From the NCBI GenBank assembly GCA_902727905.1, contig CACVAR010000107.1:1-7543 (forward strand): 7,543 nucleotides of DNA, given 5' to 3'. A model generated the notes under the pieces. That model had not been told where the DNA came from. It was given only the letters and a program-made list of their open reading frames with translations, and did no database searches. The DNA is from an uncultured Sulfurovum sp. Lineage in GTDB: Bacteria; Campylobacterota; Campylobacteria; Campylobacterales; Sulfurovaceae. Position numbers and translations under genes: made by a program. Below, one piece after another: positions 1 to 6,300 of the stretch (the first letter of the stretch is position 1; each line of letters opens with the position of its first letter).

Positions 1-794
1 GCTAGAGTTTTGTTGTTCATAAAACGGTTTGCCATGGCTCTTTGACGTTTATTAACTGACTTTAAATAAGTAGCAAAACGTCCTTCTGCATTCTCTGGGT
101 CTTGGTTGTATTTTCCACTTAAGACACCACCAGCCAAAGGAGAGTAAGGAAGTAACGAAATCTGCTCTTTTTTACATACTTCTGCTAACTCATCTAAAAA
201 TCTACGATTCAGTAAAGAAAAGTTGTTTTGAATGGACTCAAAACGTGCATAACCATGATGTTCAGATGTCATGAGTGCTTTGGTTGTTCCATAAGCTGTA
301 TCGTTCGATGTTCCTACATAACGTACTTTTCCACTTTGCACCAATCTGTCAAAAGCTTCCATGGTCTCTTCTTTAGGAATAAGTGTGTCAGGCCAATGCA
401 TTTGATAAAGATCTATGTACTCAGTTTTTAAACGCTTTAAACTACCTTCTACTGCTCTTTCTATATGGAACCTGTCCATTGCTGTCAATCCATGACGAAT
501 GGGTGGAACAAACCAGCCATTGGCTGCTCCAGTTACTTTTGTAGCAATAATGAGTGAGTCTCTTGGTTTGTCAGCCATCCACTCACCTACCCATTCTTCG
601 GTAATACCTGCTAATTTACCAGAAGGTGGTACAGGATAAATCTCAGCTGTATCAAAAAAATTTATGCCATTGTCATAAGCTTTATCCATAATTTCAAAAG
701 AAGTTTTTTTATCAGCTTGCGTACCAAACGTCATCGTACCCAAACAAATGGGACTGACTCTTAATCCTGTTTTTCCTATGTATCGATGTGTCAT
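1..794 (-). CDS. Aldo/keto reductase, Tas-like (3' end cut by window edge)
   Basis: NADP(H)-dependent oxidoreductase of the aldo/keto reductase superfamily, predicted to be a cytoplasmic (beta/alpha)8 barrel reducing an aldehyde or ketone of unknown identity. The 264 codons visible show the N-terminal LGTMTFG motif (18-24) and a full catalytic tetrad: Asp48 and Tyr53 in FDTAEIYPVPP, Lys86 in IATKV, and His133 in LYQMHWPD. The AEIYPVPP and SLLNRRF stretches resemble E. coli Tas, as recalled. Relatives are about 340-350 residues, so the C-terminal quarter, with the coenzyme-phosphate loop, lies beyond the left edge. The ATG is preceded by an AAGG about 8 bases upstream. It begins 17 bases after the EnvC-like gene with no terminator between, so it is probably co-transcribed. 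In C. jejuni the equivalent position holds pyrH (from memory), so this gene looks like a local addition. The family call is firm; the substrate is unknown. Confidence 0.9.
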   Translation of the reverse strand, partial: MTHRYIGKTGLRVSPICLGTMTFGTQADKKTSFEIMDKAYDNGINFFDTAEIYPVPPSGKLAGITEEWVGEWMADKPRDSLIIATKVTGAANGWFVPPIRHGLTAMDRFHIERAVEGSLKRLKTEYIDLYQMHWPDTLIPKEETMEAFDRLVQSGKVRYVGTSNDTAYGTTKALMTSEHHGYARFESIQNNFSLLNRRFLDELAEVCKKEQISLLPYSPLAGGVLSGKYNQDPENAEGRFATYLKSVNKRQRAMANRFMNNKTL

Positions 795-811
795 AACTTA
801 TACCTTATTAA

Positions 812-2008
812 TTAGAGACGTATTAACTTTAGAGGATTCATATGTTTATTATTTTTCGTTACTTCAAACATAAGACTTTTATCTACTTTACCAATAATAG
901 TTCCAGCTGAAAGTCTTTTACCTACATGTATCCCAGGAGCTAAGCGTGAAAGTTTTGCATAAATGGTATGTATGTCATTAGCATGTTCAACAATCACAAC
1001 TTTACCCAGCATACCACCTGAATTCTCTGCAAATACAACTTTACCTGCTAAGACTGAACGAACTTTTGAACCAGCATGTGGAGCTTTTAGGGTAATGGAT
1101 TTGTTAAAAATTTTAAACTTATAAATAGGATCAATATAAGTACCAAACTTTTTAATGAGTCTAGCACCTCTTAAAGGGGAATTTGCTTTTCCACCACTAT
1201 AATTAACTGCACGTGCTGGTGTACTGCTAACACTTTTAGGAGTTTTAGGACGTGAAGCATTAGTCCTTTGAGCTACTACACGTGCTTTACGCTCTTTATC
1301 ATTTGAACGTTTTATAATTTTCAACTTTGCTAACTTCCGTTCCAAACTTTTTCGACTTGCTTTAATTTTGTTAAAACGTTTTTTATAAATTGCTTTGTCT
1401 CTTGCTAAGTTTTTAACCAAAACATCCTGTTTATTTTTTTTACTTTTATACTCTTTACGCTCTAACTCATAACGTGAAATAGCTTTTTTAATATTTGACT
1501 TTTTAAGCTTTAAAGTCTCTTTTTTTGACTCTAACTTTGAGATGTCCACTTTTAACTTTTCAATTTCTTTACTGTTTTTTTCAGCATAGAGTTTATAAGC
1601 TTCTTTCATCATAACAGAGTCTTTTGTGGGTTGTTTTAACTCTTCTAATGCCAATGCCAATGAAAAGTTCTTAGCCACTAAATCTAAAAATCTTTTCTGA
1701 TTTTTATCGATGTCAGTACTTAAGTTAGCTAGAGCTGTAGAGTATTTTTTATCTTCATTTTGTAAACGTTTATAAACAACTTCATTATTTTGAATATTTG
1801 TCGCGAGTTTACTGAGTTTAATAGCAAGTTTTTTTTGTTCTTTTTTTGCAATATTTATTTTTTTAGCAACCTCTGAAAGCTCTTTATCCATTTTGTTATA
1901 TTGGATTTTTTTAGACTTTAACTGTTTTTTATTTTGTTTAATTTTACTCTCAACTGAAGCTGAGAAAAGGAGGGAGAAAGAGAGTACTAAGTAGAGAAAA
2001 ATTTTCAT
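812..2008 (-). CDS. EnvC-like murein hydrolase activator (coiled coil plus degenerate LytM/M23 domain)
   Basis: Predicted periplasmic protein of 398 residues. A signal peptide (1-17, FSA before the likely cut) is followed by a long Lys/Glu-rich coiled coil (about 20-240), a Ser/Pro/Thr-rich linker (about 248-275) and a C-terminal LytM/M23 fold (about 276-398). The zinc ligands of active M23 peptidases are missing: the region of the HxxxD motif reads KSITLKAP (303-310), the usual YxHL is YAKL (350-353), and the usual HxHFE is SLMFE (378-382). The fold is kept, including the VVIVEH and GTIIGKV strands. This matches EnvC-type proteins, which activate amidases and do not cut peptidoglycan. The ATG abuts the ftsX stop (TAGATG), with an AAGGA seven bases upstream inside ftsX. 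Position after ftsE-ftsX supports FtsX as the membrane partner. C. jejuni Cj1275c is the likely counterpart, from memory. The amidase it would act on is not in the window. Confidence 0.88.
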   Translation of the reverse strand: MKIFLYLVLSFSLLFSASVESKIKQNKKQLKSKKIQYNKMDKELSEVAKKINIAKKEQKKLAIKLSKLATNIQNNEVVYKRLQNEDKKYSTALANLSTDIDKNQKRFLDLVAKNFSLALALEELKQPTKDSVMMKEAYKLYAEKNSKEIEKLKVDISKLESKKETLKLKKSNIKKAISRYELERKEYKSKKNKQDVLVKNLARDKAIYKKRFNKIKASRKSLERKLAKLKIIKRSNDKERKARVVAQRTNASRPKTPKSVSSTPARAVNYSGGKANSPLRGARLIKKFGTYIDPIYKFKIFNKSITLKAPHAGSKVRSVLAGKVVFAENSGGMLGKVVIVEHANDIHTIYAKLSRLAPGIHVGKRLSAGTIIGKVDKSLMFEVTKNNKHMNPLKLIRL

Positions 2009-2818
2009 CTACTCTTCCTTCACATTCACTACAACTAGATAAACAGCAATCATAACAACAACAATAGAGGCAACTAGTAAAATAAGAATATCTGTAAAAG
2101 CGAACATAGCATCAACATTTTCTTTTAAAATCTCCATTTGACTTCCTCTAACCCAAACATTTTGAATAGCATAAAAAATGGCTGAAGTTATGAGTGCAGA
2201 GATAATAGCATCTATTAATGCCATGTTAATCAAAACTTTAGATCTTAAAAAAAGAGAAGCACCAAATATTTCCATAACTTTCATACGTTGTGCATGTAAG
2301 AAATTCCAAACTTCCATCTGCTTTATAATAAGAAAGAAACCAATAATGGACATAAAGACAATAAAAGTTTGGAACGCTAGTTTAATAAAAGAAAAAAGTT
2401 CATACTTGGACTGATACGCAGACTGAAAAGACTCTATGCTAACAATATCTTCTGATTTTTGTAAATTTAACTTTACTTCCTCTAATTGTTTTACGGTTAG
2501 ATAACCATCTAGTTTTAATGAATAAAAATTTGGTAAAGAAGCTTCAAACTCTTTTTGACTTTTACTCTCTTTTGTCATGTTTAAACGTTCTAAAATTTTA
2601 CTTTTTTCCAATTCAATTACTTGTTCAACATGTTCATCCCATGATTTAAAGTCATCAATACTCATTTCATTTTTTGAAACAACCATCATACTATAACCAT
2701 TTTTTAAACTTTTTTCAAAACTATCAGTCGTTCTATCAAAAACAATAAAAAATTCTAAACCAAGTAAAATAGCAACCAAAGGAAATATAAGTGAGATATG
2801 TGTTTTAATGAATTTCAT
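2009..2818 (-). CDS. ftsX: Cell division protein FtsX
   Basis: Inner-membrane partner of FtsE in a type VII ABC system that transmits ATP hydrolysis to periplasmic peptidoglycan hydrolase regulators. The 269-residue protein has the FtsX layout: a short cytoplasmic start, one membrane helix (about 8-27), a periplasmic loop of about 115 residues rich in charged residues, then three helices (about 143-166, 196-217 and 240-264) and a short KEE tail. I chose the ATG at 2818, giving MKFIKTHISL. It has a GGGAG five bases upstream and overlaps ftsE by only 14 bases. A start seven codons earlier would be a TTG with no comparable ribosome binding site. The family diverges strongly in sequence, so the call rests on topology, length and its place between ftsE and the EnvC-like gene. 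The large loop is the expected binding site for that protein. Confidence 0.87.
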   Translation of the reverse strand: MKFIKTHISLIFPLVAILLGLEFFIVFDRTTDSFEKSLKNGYSMMVVSKNEMSIDDFKSWDEHVEQVIELEKSKILERLNMTKESKSQKEFEASLPNFYSLKLDGYLTVKQLEEVKLNLQKSEDIVSIESFQSAYQSKYELFSFIKLAFQTFIVFMSIIGFFLIIKQMEVWNFLHAQRMKVMEIFGASLFLRSKVLINMALIDAIISALITSAIFYAIQNVWVRGSQMEILKENVDAMFAFTDILILLVASIVVVMIAVYLVVVNVKEE

Positions 2819-3479
2819 AAACGCTCCCATTTTCATCAATTGTAAAATGTCTATACGGAATGTTAAATACCATAGGAATACGGTGTGTTACAACCACAAC
2901 CGTTGTGTCTAGTTGGTGACAAGCATTTTCCATTAAATCCCAAATAACATTTGAAGAGTATTCATCGAGGTTACCTGTTGGTTCATCTGCCAAAATTAAA
3001 AATGGATTTTTTGCTAAAGCGCGAGCTACACCAACACGCTGTTGTTCACCACCAGAAAGTTCCATAGGATACTTCTCTTCTTTACCTGAAAGCTTAACAT
3101 GATGAAGAAGACGTTTCGCCTGTGTATGTTGAACTTCATCTGAATAACCAGAAATCCATAAAGGTAAAACAACATTTTTTTCTACTGTCCATTCATTAAT
3201 AAGACGGTAATCTTGAAAAACAATCCCTAGATGACTTCTGAGTTCTTGTAGTTTATCTTTTTTAATATCCACCATATCTAGTCCACCTACTACAAGTGTA
3301 CCACTGTCAGGTGTAAGGTTTCCATAAAAAGATTTTAATAGTGTGGATTTCCCCGAACCACTAGGTCCAGTAATAAAAACAAAATCACCTTTTTTAATAG
3401 AAAAGTTTGCATTCTTAATAATCTCTTCATCGCTTTCATACGAGAGCGTTAAATCATTGGCTGTAATAACGTTAGACAT
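2805..3479 (-). CDS. ftsE: Cell division ATP-binding protein FtsE
   Basis: Cytoplasmic ABC ATPase of 224 residues, a normal FtsE length. Visible motifs in order: Walker A GPSGSGKST (38-46), Q-loop Gln89 in VFQDYRL, ABC signature LSGGEQQRV (141-149), Walker B LILADEPTGNLD (161-172) with catalytic Glu166, and H-loop His199 in VVTHR. It lacks any transmembrane segment and should dimerise on FtsX. The IVFQDYRLI stretch resembles FtsE more than the LolD/MacB ATPases, and linkage to an FtsX-like gene and a LytM activator settles the assignment. The ATG lies within the last codons of trmB (ATGTCTAA, an 8-base overlap), with a GGAG seven bases upstream, so translation is probably coupled to trmB. Nothing appears missing from the active site. 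Confidence 0.95.
   Translation of the reverse strand: MSNVITANDLTLSYESDEEIIKNANFSIKKGDFVFITGPSGSGKSTLLKSFYGNLTPDSGTLVVGGLDMVDIKKDKLQELRSHLGIVFQDYRLINEWTVEKNVVLPLWISGYSDEVQHTQAKRLLHHVKLSGKEEKYPMELSGGEQQRVGVARALAKNPFLILADEPTGNLDEYSSNVIWDLMENACHQLDTTVVVVTHRIPMVFNIPYRHFTIDENGSVYEIH
2824..2828 (-). promoter_or_regulatory. Ribosome binding site fixing the ftsX start
   Basis: GGGAG on the minus strand, five bases before the ATG at 2818 and located inside the last codons of ftsE. It supports the 269-residue FtsX rather than a TTG start at 2839. Confidence 0.65.
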
Positions 3480-4659
3480 TTAGATACTCCATAATTTTCA
3501 AGTGCGTTTTATAATTAGTCAATGTTTTTACAGGGTTTGAATTAAAATAATACGTTTTACTCTTATCTAAATAAATGTATTTATGTTCAGGTCTATCAAA
3601 ACTTCCAAATGCGAGTTTAATTAAAATAGCATCATCATCAATTTTAAATAGACGTTCAAAATGAACAAAAAATCCTTCAAATAGTTCAGGTTTATAAGAT
3701 ATTTTATCTAAAATTTCTTTTTTGTAAATAATGTCCTTAAATGAAAAGTCAAAGTCTAAAACTCTTGCTTCAGATTCCTCAGTAGAAGTTACATAAACAT
3801 CGTAAATATCTTTCTCTTGCCGTAACCATCTTGCTTCATATTTTGAAGTAATTTCTAAAGCTTCATTTTTACGAATTTCAACAGCTGTTTTAGCTACTGA
3901 CTCACCTAAAAATGTCTCCATAGAATACCAGAAATACTTATGCGAGTCGGTTCTTAATTCAAGACGACCATTGACTTCCAGTACTCTCATCGACTCTTCT
4001 AGGAATGAAGGTGAAATAACCCGTCTATGAGGTTTTTTATCCCAAGGTACAGGAAAATGAACAAAAATTTGATGACAGAGGTTCGAAGGAATCATTTCCA
4101 GTAAAAGGCGTGCATCATAATTAACTACCCATACGTTTACCAAACCTAAAAGCTGAATTTGCTTCAATACTTGTGCAGCAGATGGTGTATGGATTTCAAT
4201 ACCTATGAAAAGTCTATCAGGATTTTTTTGGGCTTGATAAAGTAAGTGTTTACCCGATCCAAAACCAACTTCAATGGCAACAGATTCAAAAGGAAACTCA
4301 ATGTCTACAAAGTCCTCAATATTTTTTTCATATTCACTAGCCAAAGGAGCTTTTGTAGGGTGAATTGCTATATTAGACTGTAAAACTTCTACCTCAATTT
4401 CAGAAGAAACATCAGCAATTGCCTGCTTCAATAAATTAACTTTAAGTGGTCGTGTAACTTTATCGTATTTCAACAACCAAGTATCTGGACTCTTCTTTAA
4501 ATGTAATAAAAAAGATTCATTTTCTCGTTTAATACCAATCAGTTCATCTTTTGAAAAAATATCATTGGCTTTAAAAAGAACTTCTGTACTTCTATCTTCT
4601 CCATATTTAATTTTTTTTATTGACTCTGTGTCAAAGGGGTTAACAGTAATATGTGGCAT
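3472..4659 (-). CDS. trmB: tRNA (guanine(46)-N7)-methyltransferase TrmB, long form
   Basis: Predicted to use S-adenosylmethionine to make m7G46 in tRNA variable loops. The Rossmann core spans about 105-290. SAM-site residues match E. coli TrmB: Glu130 in AIEVGFGSGKH, Glu155 in GIEIH and Asp182 in NYDA. Asp238 in LRTDSH and the SKYEARW stretch (272-278) fit the tRNA-contact residues. Two oddities stand out. The protein is 395 residues against about 240 for E. coli, with about 100 extra residues at each end. The motif usually read as FPDPW is FPVPW (202-206), so the conserved Asp (144 in E. coli) is Val204. From memory, long TrmB proteins are usual in Campylobacter and relatives. The ATG lies 8 bases after the lipoprotein stop, and its AAGGGA ribosome binding site shares bases with that stop codon. 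Confidence 0.9.
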   Translation of the reverse strand: MPHITVNPFDTESIKKIKYGEDRSTEVLFKANDIFSKDELIGIKRENESFLLHLKKSPDTWLLKYDKVTRPLKVNLLKQAIADVSSEIEVEVLQSNIAIHPTKAPLASEYEKNIEDFVDIEFPFESVAIEVGFGSGKHLLYQAQKNPDRLFIGIEIHTPSAAQVLKQIQLLGLVNVWVVNYDARLLLEMIPSNLCHQIFVHFPVPWDKKPHRRVISPSFLEESMRVLEVNGRLELRTDSHKYFWYSMETFLGESVAKTAVEIRKNEALEITSKYEARWLRQEKDIYDVYVTSTEESEARVLDFDFSFKDIIYKKEILDKISYKPELFEGFFVHFERLFKIDDDAILIKLAFGSFDRPEHKYIYLDKSKTYYFNSNPVKTLTNYKTHLKIMEYLNV

Positions 4660-4667
4660 TAATTCCC

Positions 4668-5351
4668 TTATCTTGCCTGAATAGCAACATTGGTGCTGGC
4701 TTGTGAAGAACTACGATCAAACCCTATTGCTATTACACGGTAGGTATAGGTGTTTCCAGGAATCACACTATTATCAATGTATTCAGACATCATACGTTCT
4801 CTAACTGTTCCAATCCATTTCCATTCACCAGAATTTACAGACCTTTGAATTTTATACCATGAAACTTTCATATTTGCATGTGGTCTCCAGATAAGCTTAA
4901 TGGTATTTCTACTTTTTTGAAAACCTTGAAAAAATGTTATGGGTGCAAAAGGTGCTAATGTTTTGACGTTAATTACTTTTCCATGGGATGATTCAAAACC
5001 ATTTTTGACGGTTGTAAAAGTATAAGTATATGAGCTATTTTGTTTTAAATCAGTATCAACATAATGTGTTGCGAAACGGTCAGAGACACTGCCTATTTTC
5101 TTTAATTGTTTTGTTGTGCTATTAGCATAACCATTACTGTCAGTTCTATAAATATTTAAACCTGTAATACCCTCTTTAACTAATGATTGCCATTCAAAAG
5201 CTACTGATGTGTTATTTGGTACTGCTTTAACATTATTTAGTTTTGGTAACTTAGGATCTAACTCGTGATTCTGTAAGATTGCTGATGGATTACATCCTGT
5301 TAGTAATAGTAGAGAAATAACTGTTAATAAGATTTGGGTTAATTTTTTCAT
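4668..5351 (-). CDS. Fibronectin type III domain lipoprotein, FlpA-like
   Basis: Predicted periplasm- or surface-facing lipoprotein of 227 residues. A short Lys-containing start and hydrophobic helix end in the lipobox LLTGC, so Cys20 should be lipidated; Asn and Pro follow, with no Asp retention signal. Two FN3 domains follow (about 37-131 and 134-226), each with the expected Trp, YRT/IQR strand and late Tyr-rich strand (SYTYTF, TYTYRV). Gene order identifies it as the counterpart of C. jejuni FlpA (Cj1279c), a fibronectin-binding adhesin of about 410 residues with three FN3 domains, as recalled. This one is much shorter. Residues 155-163 read WRPHANMKV, close to the FlpA fibronectin-binding motif WRPHPDFRV. 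I chose the ATG at 5351 because AAGGAG lies six bases upstream; an ATG ten codons earlier lacks such a site. The first 62 bases overlap rluD in another frame. Its role outside animal hosts is unknown. Confidence 0.87.
   Translation of the reverse strand: MKKLTQILLTVISLLLLTGCNPSAILQNHELDPKLPKLNNVKAVPNNTSVAFEWQSLVKEGITGLNIYRTDSNGYANSTTKQLKKIGSVSDRFATHYVDTDLKQNSSYTYTFTTVKNGFESSHGKVINVKTLAPFAPITFFQGFQKSRNTIKLIWRPHANMKVSWYKIQRSVNSGEWKWIGTVRERMMSEYIDNSVIPGNTYTYRVIAIGFDRSSSQASTNVAIQAR
4863..4889 (-). other. FlpA fibronectin-binding-motif equivalent in the second FN3 domain
   Basis: Codons for residues 155-163, WRPHANMKV. The published C. jejuni FlpA motif, recalled as WRPHPDFRV at 158-166, is identical at Trp, Arg, Pro, His and Val, similar at Arg/Lys and Phe/Met, and in nearly the same position in the protein. 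Conservation of the motif is seen directly; binding to fibronectin is not implied. Confidence 0.7.
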
Positions 5352-6261
5352 GAACCTCTCCTTTTTTAAATTCTTTATCAATGTAACTTTGCATATCTGG
5401 GAAAAGAGGGGCTAGAAACTCCATCTCTTTACCTGTGGTTGGATGATAAAGATACAATTTGTATGCATGTAGATAAACTCGTTTGATTGTATCTTTTTTG
5501 CTCTTAAATCCATATAAATCATCCCCTAAGATATGTCTGCCTAAACTCTCTAAATGCACCCTAATTTGATGTGTTCTTCCTGTAAAAAGTTTGACTAAAA
5601 TTAGCTCTATTTTCTTAGTACTCTCAGAGAGTTTACAGAAAGCAGATTTAGCTTCTTTACCATTTTGTACAACATCCATTTTTAATCTATTATTAGGGTT
5701 TCTTCCAATAGGTTTCTCAACAATTCCAGAGTCTTTTAGAGGATAATCAATAAGCGCTAAGTAGTAACGTCCCATACTTTTATCTTGCAACTGCTCACTT
5801 AACTTTTGATGTGCTTCATTTGTTTTTGCTATAACAAGTGCACCAGTAGTGTCTTTGTCTATTCTATGGACTATTCCATGACGTTCTTCACCAGAAATCG
5901 TTGAAAGTGAGACACCTTTATGTATTAACCAGTCAACCAAAGTTGCTTCTTTAACAGAAGGTGCTGGATGGACTACTAAACCAGAGGGCTTATTAACTAC
6001 CATCATGACATCATCTTCATAAATTATCTCAACATCAAAATCTATTACTACTGCTTTTTTAGGTATTATTTCTTTAAATCGGTATTCAACTTTGTCACCA
6101 ACAGAAAGCTTTTTCCCTGTTTTTAGAATAGTTTTCCCATTCACTAAAACCAAACCTTCTTTAATAAGCTGCTCAACTTGATTTCGGCTTTCAGCTAAAA
6201 CATCCGTTAGAACTTTGTCTAACCTTCCAGTATATGTAACTTCAAATGATTCTAAATTCAT
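5290..6261 (-). CDS. rluD: RluD-type 23S rRNA pseudouridine synthase (RluA family)
   Basis: Converts uridine to pseudouridine in large-subunit rRNA; the RluD type acts on helix 69 in E. coli. An S4 RNA-binding domain (about 11-65, with GLVLVNGK) precedes the RluA catalytic core. Catalytic Asp135 sits in GIVHRIDKDTTGALV, and NKPSGLVVHPAP (90-101) and FTGRTHQIRVHLESLG (226-241) are the other family signatures. The length of 323 residues is typical for RluD. The last 20 or so residues (from about 304) are unlike the core and overlap the lipoprotein signal-peptide region in a different frame. The upstream site AAAGAGCAAA is a weak ribosome binding site. It appears to lead the operon from a promoter 21 bases upstream. 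Several RluA-family paralogues usually occur per genome, so the exact uridine targets are inferred from domain make-up and synteny with Cj1280c. Confidence 0.87.
   Translation of the reverse strand: MNLESFEVTYTGRLDKVLTDVLAESRNQVEQLIKEGLVLVNGKTILKTGKKLSVGDKVEYRFKEIIPKKAVVIDFDVEIIYEDDVMMVVNKPSGLVVHPAPSVKEATLVDWLIHKGVSLSTISGEERHGIVHRIDKDTTGALVIAKTNEAHQKLSEQLQDKSMGRYYLALIDYPLKDSGIVEKPIGRNPNNRLKMDVVQNGKEAKSAFCKLSESTKKIELILVKLFTGRTHQIRVHLESLGRHILGDDLYGFKSKKDTIKRVYLHAYKLYLYHPTTGKEMEFLAPLFPDMQSYIDKEFKKGEVHEKINPNLINSYFSTITNRM
5358..5363 (-). promoter_or_regulatory. Ribosome binding site fixing the FlpA-like start
   Basis: AAGGAG on the minus strand, followed by six bases and the ATG at 5351. It lies inside the rluD coding region. 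It is the strongest Shine-Dalgarno match I noticed in the window, and it argues for the 227-residue lipoprotein over a form ten residues longer. Confidence 0.75.
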
Positions 6262-6281
6262 TTTGCTCTTTTTTTAATGCC

Positions 6282-6287
6282 ATTATA
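6282..6287 (-). promoter_or_regulatory. Predicted sigma-70 -10 box of the rluD operon
   Basis: TATAAT on the minus strand, in the context GCTATAATGG after a T-rich CTTTTA stretch, in the 39-base gap before rluD. No clear -35 box is visible, which is common for Campylobacterota housekeeping promoters. Transcription would start near 6275, leaving a leader of about 14 bases. It would drive rluD and everything downstream of it. Confidence 0.55.
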
Positions 6288-6300
6288 GCTAAAAGCAACA

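Noticed and set aside
228..431. Plus-strand open frame of 67 codons
   Set aside because: It lies opposite the aldo/keto reductase, whose catalytic tetrad is intact. The translation is Cys/His-rich with no family features and no ribosome binding site.
1648..1662. Short tandem GCCAAT repeat
   Set aside because: Two copies inside the EnvC-like gene encoding an Ala-Leu run; too short to be more than chance or helix composition.
812..2008. Active M23 zinc peptidase
   Set aside because: None of the three ligand motifs is present, so the catalytic reading was dropped in favour of an activator.
2178..2414. Plus-strand open frame of 78 codons
   Set aside because: It is antisense to the membrane helices of ftsX and looks like a by-product of that composition.
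2805..3479. LolD or MacB-type transporter ATPase
   Set aside because: The ATPase motifs alone fit several subfamilies, but the adjacent four-helix FtsX and the LytM activator favour FtsE.
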